A stretch of 64,000 nt of DNA from Symbiodinium natans (lineage: Eukaryota > Sar > Dinophyceae > Suessiales > Symbiodiniaceae): positions 1-64,000 of the forward strand of contig CAJNDS010000683.1 in the NCBI GenBank assembly GCA_905221605.1. The letters are read 5' to 3'. The notes under the pieces are model-generated. The model was not told the DNA's origin and ran no database searches. It saw only the letters and a list, made by a program, of their open reading frames with translations. Below are positions 53,318-63,810 of this stretch, piece after piece. Position 1 is the first letter of the stretch, and the number at the start of each line of letters is the position of its first letter. A program made the position numbers and the translations under genes.

Positions 53318-54835
53318 TCAATCCTCCGTTTCAAAGGTCAAGGTCAGCCTAAACTCAGCCGGCACAAGGACGTGATCTGCAGCATCTCGCTGCAAGCCAT
53401 CAATGCACGTCTTGGGCAGGTCTAGCACAAGCACCTCTTCGCTCTCCCTGAGCTTCCGCTGTAGGAAGGAGTGGTGCCACCAGGCGCGTACGCTGTGCGT
53501 CCGAGGCCGGGCCAGGGCCGCTAAACAGGACTTCGATGTCTTGAGCCGGACGCACACAAGGCCGTCCACTTCAGTCCACCAAGGGCTTTCCACCAAATAC
53601 TCGCAAACTCCATTTTGGGATGGTTCTGCCGGCATGGTTGGGTGCCACTGCACCCATTTGAAACCCTCGAAAGCTTGTCGGCTACCGAGGCCGATTTGGA
53701 GGAAGCAGGAGTCCTTCAGCATGTTAGATCGCAGTGGTCCGACACGCAAGGATTTCAGCCGATACTTCAGGGCCGTCGTCGTATTGACCGGTGTGCTCGT
53801 GAGCTGCACAGAGCCCTGCAGCCAGATGTCGAACATAGCGATCCATCGAATCTGTGACGGTATTGTTACACCCACCCGTGTGCCTCCACGAATGCGACCA
53901 AACCAACGCAAGGCATCCCGGGCTGCCGTCACAGCTCCCGAGTAGAGCAACAGTGCGCAAATCATGGTGCCACTACGCCCTTTGCCAGCCTTGCAGTGAA
54001 TGACCGCCACATTCTGCTCGTCGGCCTGCAGCCAGGTCTCAACATCTTGGCAGAAGTCCAACATGTCGGAGAAGTCCGGTGGACAGTGGTCTGCCGAGGG
54101 GAATGCTACCGTCTCCTTCGGGAAGCCGTTGTCCCGAAAGTGTCTCTCAGCGCAGAGGTTGTAGATGCGAAAGTGGTTTTGGTGGGCTCCTTCCAGGAAG
54201 CGCTTCACCTCGCTGTGTGGATTCCGAAAGCACGCTCCCGAGCCCCGACCCGGGAAGCCCATGGCAATCAGGCGAGACGTCACGTAGGCCAGGTCCAAGT
54301 CGAAGCCATTCTCCACGAAACGATGCCGGCTCCCAGAGACCCTGCGTCGCACCCAGCCGCTCATCCCGTGTTGAAGCAAGGCTGTAGTGCTCGTGTTCCG
54401 GTAGCTTTTTCTTGGAAGCCTTCCCAGCCAGGACTCCTGGAGCAAATCGCAGTCCTCCACCGAAGCACTTTCATGCGGCAGCCACCACTCTCCCGCATGC
54501 TCAAAAATTGCGAGGACATTCAGTGACTCAGAGCTCCTTCTGGACTGGCATGTGTTCACCTTGGGCTTGCTTTTGGCTGTGTTGGCCGTGTGGTATGACA
54601 GCTCCGTGCCAAAATCCCCGGTGTGCAGGGTCCTGCGGGGTGTAGTCCTGCCGGCTGAAGGGTCCTGGCATGCGACCTCGCTCCTGGAGATATCCTGATG
54701 GGCTATCTCAACAGGCTCCGAGCACAGGCACCACTTCGGACTCCAGAAACTTTCTGCCGGCCTTGCAGGTCGCTGAGTTGACATTGCCGGCGATGGCGGA
54801 GCCATCTCCCCGCAGCAGATGTTGAAGACCGCCAT
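53318..54835 (-). CDS. PTEN-type phosphoinositide 3-phosphatase
   Basis: PTEN removes the 3-phosphate of PI(3,4,5)P3 at membranes and opposes PI3-kinase signalling. This 505-residue frame runs unbroken from ATG to stop. Residues 1-170 are a Ser/Arg-rich extension not found in animal PTEN. The phosphatase domain begins with ENGFDLDLAYVTSRLIAMGF (175-194), followed by IYNLCAERHF, the Asp loop ADHCPP (Asp249), the P-loop HCKAGKGRSGT (catalytic Cys281, Arg287, with both pocket lysines 282 and 285) and the TI loop GVTIPSQ (322-328). The two P-loop lysines are the hallmark of lipid rather than protein phosphatase activity. Residues 350-505 have the length and beta-rich pattern of the PTEN C2 domain, ending FRLTLTFE. 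Ser replaces the usual Thr after Arg287. No PDZ ligand is evident. The absence of introns contrasts with its neighbours. Confidence 0.93.
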   Translation of the reverse strand: MAVFNICCGEMAPPSPAMSTQRPARPAESFWSPKWCLCSEPVEIAHQDISRSEVACQDPSAGRTTPRRTLHTGDFGTELSYHTANTAKSKPKVNTCQSRRSSESLNVLAIFEHAGEWWLPHESASVEDCDLLQESWLGRLPRKSYRNTSTTALLQHGMSGWVRRRVSGSRHRFVENGFDLDLAYVTSRLIAMGFPGRGSGACFRNPHSEVKRFLEGAHQNHFRIYNLCAERHFRDNGFPKETVAFPSADHCPPDFSDMLDFCQDVETWLQADEQNVAVIHCKAGKGRSGTMICALLLYSGAVTAARDALRWFGRIRGGTRVGVTIPSQIRWIAMFDIWLQGSVQLTSTPVNTTTALKYRLKSLRVGPLRSNMLKDSCFLQIGLGSRQAFEGFKWVQWHPTMPAEPSQNGVCEYLVESPWWTEVDGLVCVRLKTSKSCLAALARPRTHSVRAWWHHSFLQRKLRESEEVLVLDLPKTCIDGLQRDAADHVLVPAEFRLTLTFETED

Positions 54836-54836
54836 C

Positions 54837-55436
54837 TTAGGATGTGGTATTGCAGGCCCACGCCGTCCAGACTTGTCTCAAAGGAAGGCAACGCTGCTCG
54901 TGCGTTGGCAGAACTGCCATCATAGGACGAGTAGGAGGATCATGCTGCACCGATTTAGGATAACCAACTATGGCTGAACAAAGGTCGTGATATTTCATCT
55001 GCATCCGCCTACCTTCGAGAACTTGCCTTACACATGATTCCCTGACAACCCTTGTCTTTCTGGCAAACAGCCGTCTTCTGCGAGCTTTGAAAGTAGAGGA
55101 CAGCGACATGCCGGCAACTGAAGAGTCGTCTGGTGTGGCAGCAAACCTCACACCATGTGCAGCAGGCTTGGGAGGCTGACTCGTGGCAACTTTAGGCTCT
55201 AGACCCTCATCGACACAGCGCATGGGCTCGCACTGACCATCGAGTCGACGGCGAACCGGCATGGCAGCAACTTTGCTTGCTGGAGAGAAATGTCTGCAGT
55301 GCGACGTCCATGATTTGTGTGTGTCTCTCGGCGATGCTTCGGCTTGCTGCATGCACTGAACATCCGAACGTCTGCGAGCCCATCTCCAGAGTTTGACGGG
55401 ATCAGCTTCAAATGCGTTACGCTCGGGATATTGCAA
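54837..55436 (-). CDS. hypothetical 199-codon open frame upstream of PTEN
   Basis: A long minus-strand frame that ends one base before the PTEN ATG, in another frame, and opens with TTG, so it has no start of its own. It is basic (RARRRRLFARKTR-like middle: FKARRRRLFARKTRVVRESC) with no domain recognised. It may be PTEN 5' UTR, a separate exon, or chance. Confidence 0.25.
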   Translation of the reverse strand: MQYPERNAFEADPVKLWRWARRRSDVQCMQQAEASPRDTHKSWTSHCRHFSPASKVAAMPVRRRLDGQCEPMRCVDEGLEPKVATSQPPKPAAHGVRFAATPDDSSVAGMSLSSTFKARRRRLFARKTRVVRESCVRQVLEGRRMQMKYHDLCSAIVGYPKSVQHDPPTRPMMAVLPTHEQRCLPLRQVWTAWACNTTS

Positions 55437-55539
55437 AACGACCGGAGTCTCCGCGTCATAAAGTACAATAGAACTCCAGTCGGAAGCGCTGCATGCTCCA
55501 TTTCGCCGGGCTAGCGTGGCCTGCGCCGTCCCTTGACGA

Positions 55540-57000
55540 CGGCAGTGAAGCCATCATCATCCACCACGGGTTCTATGTCTTTCTTGCTGGTCCCGTAGCC
55601 TTTGCCGTTGTGCCTCATGTTGCAGAGACGATGAGCCTGCTAAGTGCGCACCATGCTTGAGGACCACACGTAGATTCACTTCCAGGTAGCAAAATACCTT
55701 CAGCATCCTGTTGTGTCTGCAAAGAACTGCACAAAACGTGAACCCAAGAAACAGCAATCGGTCCTCAGCTTGGATATCGCTGTCCTCCGGATCTTCTGAA
55801 TCGTCCTGCATCACTGCGACATGCTAGGCATAGCTGTCTGCTGCTTTTGGCTATCTGCCTCAATCTCCATTCCATCCACTTTGTCGAGCAGCTCGTCTTC
55901 TTCGGTGGCATACTCAATTCCTGCAGATAGAAAACCAGCCTGTTCGGCTAGAAGTCGGCTAGAAGCCAACGCAACAAGAATGCCAGGATCCGGACGTTGG
56001 GATCCTTGACTTTTGGAAAGGTCTTGAGGAGCTTGGGTCCGACAAGTCTGACAAAAACGTTGCAGATAGCTCGAGCTTGAGTGTAGTCATGTACTGCATC
56101 AGGTCGTGGGAAACACAGCTGATTCACTTCTCACAGATTGGCACAGCAGCTTGATGACAAGACCCCTTCATGCCAAAAGCTCATTATGTAAGGCAGCTTA
56201 GGGCTTGCGGTAACATGCCACAATGCGCAGCCTGCAGAACCTGGTCTGCAAAAGCTCCATCGCCGGCGTGACACGTGCTGAACAAGCGTAGACCTTGGAC
56301 GAGCATGCACCATGCCTTGACCATCACCAGTAAAATGTCAGAATTGTAAGTCCTTCACATAAAGCTGCAACCTCTGCGCAGCTACCATCATCGGTTTCCG
56401 TGTTGAACAACTCGTCTATCCGCATGTAAAGGAAATGCGAGAGGTCCTTTAACATGCACTGCACCGACCAATGCAAGCCATTTCTGAGCTCTGCCCACGA
56501 TCGCATCTAGTTTACTTGCAGCAGGCATGCATAGTCCTCCACATCACCAGGATTTTCCCAGCTCGGAGGACGCTTCTTCCTGAATGCTTGATTCATCCTT
56601 TCTGCGATGTAACAACAAAAGCTGCGCAGAACGCCAAAGACAGAGCAGAGCAGACTCTGCTCCATAGCCTTGAAGCATTGGCCAGGTACTCAATCACTTC
56701 GGCCTCCGCTCGCAGATGTTTTAGCAAGGGGTGTGTGCAACTGAAGCTGAAAGAACTTCCAGCCTGGAGCTGCCTGCCTTTTGCATGCGAGTCTCGGCCC
56801 CCCCAGCCTGCGGACCAAGGTGTGTGCTCCGGCTTTATGCGAGCTTTATGCGAGCTGGTTTGGCAGCCAGGGTGCCAGGACCGACGCAAAAAGAAATGGG
56901 ATACAAGGTGGTGGCACAGAACTGTGCTGATCTTGCGCTGATCCAAACGATGAGCCGACACATTGCAACTTCCCCTTCGTCTTGTCACGGGAGAAATTGA
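55540..57000 (-). CDS. unrecognised helical protein, multi-exon
   Basis: Minus-strand frames in order. About 56740-56600: HPLLKHLRAEAEVIEYLANA then SRLWSRVCSALSLAF. About 56500-56330: SWAELRNGLHWSVQCMLKDL, SHFLYMRIDELFNTETDDGS and CAEVAALCEGLTILTFYW. About 56295-56205: ARVTPAMELLQTRFCRLRIV. About 56110-55950: FPRPDAVHDYTQARAICNVF, VRLVGPKLLKTFPKVKDPNV and RILAFLLRWLLADF. About 55915-55815: GIEYATEEDELLDKVDGMEI. About 55800-55560: DDSEDPEDSDIQAEDRLLFL. The codon-level signal is strong and the frame switches fall at CAG or AG sites. The helical repeats could be of HEAT or armadillo type, but no family is recognised. Confidence 0.45.
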
Positions 57001-57349
57001 GCTGCATAGAGAGTATCCAACAAGATTCAAGGAACACAGGGATACACGCTGCATGTTTACTGTAGGCATTTCCGTGGCTTGCTGGCCGCTGGGCATTCAC
57101 AACTTGTTCCCACCTTTGACTGGGACTCACAGTACCCCCCATGTGCTTTTCAGACCGTTCTTTCCCTGCGCTCGTTCTCTAGAGTTTGTCTCGCTGCCTT
57201 GATCCATTGCCAAAGCCAACGTCGTCCATCTCTGGAAAACAATATCCACAGCCTGTGGACAGCACATTGGTTTTGAAGCACTGAAGGCGAATCAGCTCAG
57301 ATGACAGCGGCCTCACGGAACTTCTGTTCCAAGTTCATCCAGCCTGATT

Positions 57350-59300
57350 CTAGAAACCAAAACAAAAGTCAAAGCCGTGTTCCTGCCGTGCGAGAGCTCC
57401 CGACCTGTTGTCAAAGCCGTCTAGATGCACATGAATGAAACATGCGGCTTGCTCCAGAAACGGCTGCAACAAGCAGCTCTCATGAGCATTCAGATGTCTG
57501 CCCAGGTCCCCAAGGTTCTGCAAACTCTTGACTGCAGCTGTCGAAATGTGGGGCGTCCCTTTGACCATTGCGTAGCCAAAGGTGGCAGCTTCAGCTCTGG
57601 CTCTGCACCTAGGCGACACCTACACTTTCACAGACTCGTGCTTTGCAGCTTCGCGCGTCGCCGCTTCGTCGCTGCTTAGCTGAAGAGGCTTCGAAGGCAG
57701 CCCTGCAAAGCGCTTTGCCCGGATCCGGTCGTTTGGCTGGCATGGGCGTGTGAGCCTCGAGGGTATCCTGAGCTCAAGCGGGCTGCTCAACACTTTTGAG
57801 ATGGACGGGTGGTCGAGTCGGTCTTCACGACGTCGATGTCTCATGATCCGACATTCATGGGCCACTCTGGACCGAAGAGTCCACGTAGTGAGAGGGATCG
57901 TGGTGTCTCAGAGCTCGGGGTCGTGTGTGGCTCGACCGGAGGTCTCCCAGGTCCCCGAGGTTTCCGAGGTTCGGAACCGACTCCTGGGAGAGGGCATCTG
58001 TCGGACATGTCGCAAAAGTGCCAAAAATGTGTTGTACAATTTTTGTTGTACCATCTATTGCTTGTTAGTCCTTTGTTTGCTTTGTTTTATGCTCTCAGAT
58101 TTTCATTTGCTTTGTCTGTTGGCTGCTTCTTTCTTTTGCTGCTCGGGCTCAGAAGCCTCTCGGCCTCCGTGGCATCGAGGCCCTGGGCCGCCTTCCTGGC
58201 GACAAGGAGCGTCTCCTCCAGCACGGCGTGGAGGTTTTGGCCGTTCAGCAGAAACAGCTCCTCGCAGCTCGCGAGCACGCAAAATTGAAATGCCAGGCGA
58301 TGCATGCGAGCCCTCAGCCTTCGGACCTACGCCGCCTTTTCCCACAGCCAAACATCCCCAAACCAAAGAGAGACAGGGGCCTGGTCTGGGATGTAGCGCA
58401 GGCTATGCACCGGGATGCCGAGCAGCGCCAAAGCTGCATGCAGCGAGGCCTCACTGCGGTGGAGCATCGCCTGATTTCGATCAGGTTCCCAAAAAGACTC
58501 CAAAGATGTTCAAAGGCACTGGAGAAACTATCAAACGATATCGGGGAGATGCCAGGCTATGCAAGGATGTGCAAGGGCTCCTCCAGGACCACGGGCACGT
58601 CGCTAGCGCCGGCCAGGAGGAATCGTGCCACCGCGAAGCGCCGCAACGCGTCCGACGACTCCCAAGTCTTCGGGCCTCCACACAAGACATCACAGAGACG
58701 ACGTCTGCCCAATAGCCTGGTCTTCCCTAAACAATTGTGCAAGCACAGGCAGTGAACAGGATCGACAATCAAAGGCCTGGCCTGTGCCCAAAAAATGGCA
58801 TGCTAAAAACACCCAGCAAGTGCTTTTTTGAAACAGTAGGGGAAGTCGAAAATGTTTTGAAACAGTAGGGGAAGTCGAAAATTTCGAGTGAATTGCACAT
58901 TGTCGACGCTTCAAAGCACAGCTTAAAAAGGCGCCTGCTCGTGCCTGCAATGCAAGCTGAGAAGAGATCTCTGGCAGGCTGCCATCCTCGTACGCTCGCA
59001 AGTACATCCTTAGAGCTTCTGGCCCATGTGGAAAGCTTCTCTCAATACACAAGCTGCTGATCGCCTCACTGCGAGTAAGGCTCTTGTACAGGTCCTTCTT
59101 GTGGGCAGGAGCCTTCGTCTCATCGATTTTGTGAAGCAGAGAGTTCAGCCCGCCGCCCAGGTGACGACGGACCAGCTCATCCTTTGCTGCAAAATCCAGG
59201 ACTAAGCTTTTTCTTTGAGGCGTGGCTGGCAGGAACTTCTTTCTCAAAGCACAAAGGAAAGCTTGACATGCCAGGTTCCAAAGTGCCATCTCGACCATGG
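57350..59300 (-). CDS. helical exons, probably the C-terminal half of the ankyrin gene
   Basis: Minus-strand frames in order. About 59270-58945: LRKKFLPATPQRKSLVLDFA, KDELVRRHLGGGLNSLLHKI and PHGPEALRMYLRAYEDGSLP. About 58660-58560: DALRRFAVARFLLAGASDVP. About 58495-58395: AMLHRSEASLHAALALLGIP then HSLRYIPDQ, bounded by AATCAG acceptor and a CAG|GC donor. About 58332-58090: VRRLRARMHRLAFQFCVLAS, CEELFLLNGQNLHAVLEETL and ARKAAQGLDATEAERLLSPS, with a GCGTAG acceptor. About 57715-57620: FAGLPSKPLQLSSDEAATRE. About 57590-57420: TPHISTAAVKSLQNLGDLGR. Ankyrin-like ends (LLAGAS) suggest the same gene as the repeats upstream. No other domain is recognised. Confidence 0.4.
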
Positions 59301-62069
59301 AAGCGGCCCAACAACCAGAGAACCAACTTGTCTCGGGCGTAGTCCATGGGTGTATGACCTGCTCCACTCAAGCTCAGCTTGCAGGAGTGCTTGCACGAAA
59401 CACCCCACCGCAGGCTCTTGGTCTACTCAGCCTGCTCTATCCTCCACGTCCGAAGCTCCTCCTTGACGCAGGATGCCAGCCACGACCTGTTCCAGTCACT
59501 CGCACCCTCGCAGCCCCTTCATCACGCGCCCAAGGCCTCAGAATAGCCATATGCTGCTGCAATGTGCAGCGCCGTCTGCCTGTGAGGTCTGAAACGAACG
59601 CAAAGGGCTGCGTATCTACCCTTGGCAAGGCGGTACGCGACCGGGTGACCGGCCCATCTGCTGGCGACACCACGTGCACATTTGCCGGAGCCCTTCCGTC
59701 TCGCAAGAAGCCGCTCTCCCCCGCAACTCCAACAAACGTCAGGCATGTCCTGCTCTCGAGCAGCACCGCGGCGATTGCCCTCTGGTGGTACTGGAGCGCG
59801 GTGATCAGCGGCGTCACCCCTGGAACGGTCCACAAGAGGAAAGAGCACCTGTCGCCTCAAACCGTCCTGGTCCCATCTCCATCCATCCATCCGCGAAGCA
59901 ACACAAAGCTCTGAACGCAGGCACAAAAGGTTCATCCAAACACAGCCAACATCAACCAAAAGCACGTGGCTTCCTTGCATCGTGGCCAGCTGACGGGCCC
60001 CGCCGCCCAGCAGCGCCTGCACTGCCTCCGAAGCCGAACAGCTCCAAGGAGCTCCGACTCAACCCAAACAAGTGAAAATACAAAACTGAACCAAAAACAA
60101 CACACAGAAGTGAAAACGAGAACCACGCAGGACTCTCGCAGGACTCTCCTGACTATATCTTCTGAGCTTCAGGCCGCGAGGTGGCCATTCTCACAGGCCG
60201 CATGCCTCGTGGCTGCGAGGCTACTGTGGAAATAGATGAAGATGGCAGAAGAACGTTCAGGGAAGGCCTTTTCGTAAGCTTGGCATAAGCATGTAAGCAG
60301 AATGTAAGCCCCATGTAAGCAAGCATGTTGAGACAATGAACTTCACTGTGCCGGGCGGCAAGGCTGTAGCGCCGTTGGCCTCCTCAAAGCCGGGCGCCTG
60401 GCGGCTGCTGCCCGGCATTATCGGCATCGACGGGTCCGTCGTCGCCGCCACCTCTCATGAAAGAAATGCTCCCTGCGGTCCCTGCGCGTGTACAAATAGA
60501 GAGCTGCGGGACCTTGGACCCTTTGCCCTGCCCCATCCGCTGCCGAAGAGTCCTGAGCCACAGGAGCCATCAAGGTGCCATCAAGGTGCTCAAAGGAGTT
60601 CAAAGAATTCAGCCCACCCGGTGCTCATGATGGCACACGTGCTCCTGTCAGGGTTGGCATCGCCGGCGAGTAGGGCCTCGATGACATCCGGAAACCCTCG
60701 CGACGCCTTAACAGAAGAAGCAAAAAGGTCAACAGGAAGAGACCAAAACATCGCGAGCGAGCGAGCAAGAGAGAGAGAGAGGGATTTTATGGAGAGGAGG
60801 CCCATCTGGTGCCATGGAGATCATAGAAACATCATGGAGTGCGGCCCTTCTCACCGAGGGGTCCGGGATGGAATCCTAGCCAAGCAACTGCCAGGTACAG
60901 AGCGGGCGTGTCCTTCAAAAGGAGCGCCTCCGGGTCCGCCGAGCAAGGCTCCGAGAGGAGGGCCTGACTAAACCAAGCAAGGAAGAAGACTCAAAAAAGG
61001 AGAGAGAGCACAGACAAAGACTCAAAAACAGCGCATCAAGAAAAGGAGAGAAAGAGAGAGCGAGAGAGAGATTAAAAAAACAAAGATAAAGAGAAAGAGT
61101 CAGAGTTAGAGCAACAAAAAACGCACGGCACAGCTGGACCCGTTCTCCTCCACCACGGCCGAGTTGTTCGTGTCAGCGGCCGTATGGAGGGCCGTGCCTT
61201 GCCAAGGTTCAACACAGCAGCGGCCAACACCAACTACGCACAAGTCAACTTAAAGCAACGTCGTGCAAGCCAGTACTGCCTCCTTGGGCCTTGGATGCCT
61301 CCACATCGGCACGAAGCTGGCAGAGTCGCCGTACCACGTCCACATGGCCCATCTCGGCTGCAAAATGCCTCGCTGTGCATCGCAAGATGCTCCGGCAATC
61401 AACAACGCCTCAAAGTTTTTGAAGGGTGCTGCTATAAAGTTCTTTCACGAAAGCACTCTTAACGGGATTCCAAGTGGCAAGGGGGAGTTGCTTGCAAAGC
61501 CGTGGGGAGCATTCAGATCTGCCCTATTCTCGACGAGCAGATCCACAGCACGTCGGTGGCCCGCAATGGCGGCAGCATGGATTGGTTGCACACCTGTGCA
61601 AGAAGCTGGAGACAAATGCCTCAAGAAGAACTCTTAAACTTCTTAAATCAAGCAGCATCACTGCGCGCAGATGCTCGCTCACTGGCCATGCATGGCTAGG
61701 AATGCCTGACCCCGAAATCGCATGGACGTCGGCACCGGCATCCAGCAAGGCACCCAAGGACTCCGGAAGGCCGAACCTTAGCAAAGCATGGCAAGGCGTT
61801 TCACAACAAGTGCCCTTGGCATCAACCGGCTGCGCACCCCTTCTCATCCCCATACCATCTTCAGCACCAGACGTGGCTGCAAGGTGAAGCGGCGTGGAGC
61901 CATCAGCATAGCGCTGCAAAGGGTTCAAGGTGACCAACTGCCTGGGATTGAAGACAAATTCATGTGCCCCTTTGGGCCCCAGGGGGCCGCCAAACAAAAG
62001 AGGGTCCCACAATTTGCTGCAGCAGCACAAGCTACCCAGTGTCCTTCGGCTGTGACTCGTTACGCTCAT
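59300..62069 (-). CDS. ankyrin-repeat protein, many exons
   Basis: Ankyrin repeats mediate protein binding. At least eight are visible on the minus strand, in order: DGSTPLHLAATSG and ESLGALLDAGADVHAISGSG (62069-61706); GVQPIHAAAIAGHRRAVDLL then VENRADLNAPH (61593 down); HFAAEMGHVDVVRRLCQLRA (about 61370-61300); GTALHTAADTNNSAVVE (about 61205-61155); ALLSEPCSADPEALLLKDTP then ALYLAVAWL (about 60970-60890); GFPDVIEALLAGDANPDR (about 60700-60650); EAVQALLGGGARQLATMQG (about 60035-59975); GVTPLITALQYHQRAIAAVL (about 59825-59760); QTALHIAAAYGYSEAL (about 59580-59535); and HTPMDYARDKLVLWLLG (about 59365-59310). One intron, 61594-61705, is exact (GC-AG, 112 bp) and gives ISGSGVQPIHAA. Another appears to use a GA donor (VVE|GAGAAC). 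The ATG at 62069 may not be the true start. Confidence 0.75.
60766..61085. repeat. GA-rich purine tracts
   Basis: Runs such as AGAGAGAGAGAGGGA near 60770 and several AAGAGAGAG blocks between 60995 and 61085 lie between ankyrin exons and are probably intronic. Confidence 0.6.
61594..61705 (-). other. GC-AG intron within the ankyrin gene
   Basis: Donor TCAG|GCATTCC and acceptor TTGCACAG|GTGTGC. Splicing completes a Gly codon and joins two ankyrin repeats without a gap. Confidence 0.8.
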
Positions 62070-62219
62070 GCCAGAAAAGGTCCGCAGTGGATTGGTCCAG
62101 GTGCCTCACGAAGTGGCGCAATGAGCCGGAGAGTCGATCCGAGGTCCGCTTTCAAAATGTCTCTGTTCGTTGCCTAGCCGAGGGCACCAACCCGAAGACG
62201 AGCAAGAGCCGAGCCGAAT

Positions 62220-63278
62220 CTACCTGAGCTTCAGTCGGACAGCGAAACTTCTCCTGTAGACTCCGTACCCGCCTGGCCATCTTGCACACGCCTGTACTGA
62301 AAGGCCGCCTCTTCGCGGCCTCAGCACAGGCATCGCCTCGCAGAATCTGAGAACTCTTTCAGAGAACTCCTTCAGATTGCTGGGGGCTGAGCCCATGGGA
62401 GGCTGCGGCTGGCCTTCTTGATTGGCTGGGACGAGGCCTTCAGAGCCCCCCATAAAGCCGCTGTCCACCGAACATTCCCAAAAGTTCCAGTCCTGCGGCA
62501 TTCCGCTCTTCCACCAAGCTTTCCCACGCAGGTGCCAGCGCACGATGGATTTCATCCTTGGAAACATAAAAGACGAAGTCCTACGAATAATGCGAGAAGA
62601 TGCCCAACCAGCTTAAATTCCGGGCTTCGGGCAGGACTGGTCAGCGCAACGCCTTCGACAGCTGGAAGCACCAGGGCCTCGGGAAAGCGCATCACAGTGA
62701 GCAGCGCACCACCACAGAGAGCAACACGGAGCGGCACAAAGGTCGCACAGAGCACAACACAGGCAAAATAAGAAACAGTGGGGCTCCTCAGCGCGAGCAT
62801 GCGGCACAGCCGAGCACATCAAAGCTGCAAGGGCCATCAGCATTATGAAAACCAATGTGACCTGGCTCTGCTGTGCCTCCTTGGAAGCAATCATGCGCCT
62901 GCTCTTAAAGACGGTTTTTTACAACATTACGCTCCTCTTGCCTCTAGAAGCGGAGTTCAACCAGGCTTGTGGCAGCACGCAGCGGACTGTCACACACAAA
63001 GACGCAAAGCGGTCTACAGTCAACAGAAATTCATTCTTTGCAACCCGTTCCACACTTGAACAAGCGACTGTGTTGGTCGCAGCTAAGTTTGGCAGAGTTC
63101 GTTCAAACTGACATTTTGCGCAGTGGAACCTCAAGTTTTGCAAAAACATAATATTCTCACCGTCTGCTCGAACAAGGTCACTGGCAATGGTCATCAAGTG
63201 ACACGATGCCCTACGCAGATCTGCACATTGAGAAGCAGCCTGGCAAGCTTGCAAGGCGTGACAAAATGCGTTGGACAC
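62220..63278 (-). CDS. weak upstream exon candidates
   Basis: Minus-strand frames include SIVRWHLRGKAWWKSGMPQD (62220-62567), a hydrophobic VTLVFIMLMALAALMCSAVP (62613-62894) that could be a signal or membrane segment, and SDLVRADGENIMFLQNLRF (62919-63278). They may be 5' exons of the ankyrin gene or of another gene. The evidence is thin. Confidence 0.2.
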
Positions 63279-63507
63279 TTCTGTCGCGTACTGCGAACCA
63301 TGGACTCACTAGAAATCACATGGTTGCCTCTGCCAGGACCCGATAGTTATGTGGCGAATAGGTCGCTGCAGGAGCCATGGCCCCCTTGCGTTCATGCCTA
63401 TTCCCATCCCGAGACGTACTTCCTTCGGGGCGGAGCAAAAGAAGAAATCCGTGTCAGAGCAGTAGGCCCATGGGTCTTAGAACCTGGATGCGTGTCATCT
63501 TGCCAAG

Positions 63508-63810
63508 TCAGTGCATCCATGCAGTCACATAGGCCCACTCGTCGGCCCGTTCCCCCAAAACAAATTTGCGGACGCATCGAAAAGAAACTTGCAAATCAGA
63601 AAGGGGAGTCCCAAACCAACTGCGGACGAATATGGGGGTGGACTCCCGTACGGGCAGGCCTGTTCTGCCCTCAAAAACCCTGAGAGGTAAAACGACGAAT
63701 TGCGTCAAGGAGTGGCCAACAAAAGGAACGCACAATGCGGGTTTTTTTGGTTTGCATGCTGGGGTTTCAAAACTCCTGCTCCCTTGCAGAAGCGACTCTG
63801 GAGTAAACAT
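63508..63810 (-). CDS. hypothetical exon candidate
   Basis: A minus-strand frame reads FVVLPLRVFEGRTGLPVRES, FVRSWFGTPLSDLQVSFRC and RKFVLGERADEWAYVTAWMH before a stop, with natural composition. A 186-codon plus-strand frame (63123-63683) overlaps it. I prefer minus because of the array orientation, but cannot decide from sequence alone. Confidence 0.25.
   Translation of the reverse strand: MFTPESLLQGSRSFETPACKPKKPALCVPFVGHSLTQFVVLPLRVFEGRTGLPVRESTPIFVRSWFGTPLSDLQVSFRCVRKFVLGERADEWAYVTAWMH

Noticed and set aside
53996-54526. 176-codon plus-strand frame
   Set aside because: Antisense to the PTEN catalytic domain.
57750-58715. 321-codon plus-strand open frame
   Set aside because: Arg/Pro/Ser/Cys-rich shadow of the minus-strand exons (QAMLHRSEASLHAA, FQFCVLASCEELFLL), which have better composition and splice sites.
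58690-59367. 225-codon minus frame taken as one protein
   Set aside because: Only the middle part (about 58945-59270) looks coding; the first codon is GTG, and the ends overlap ankyrin and other exons in different frames.
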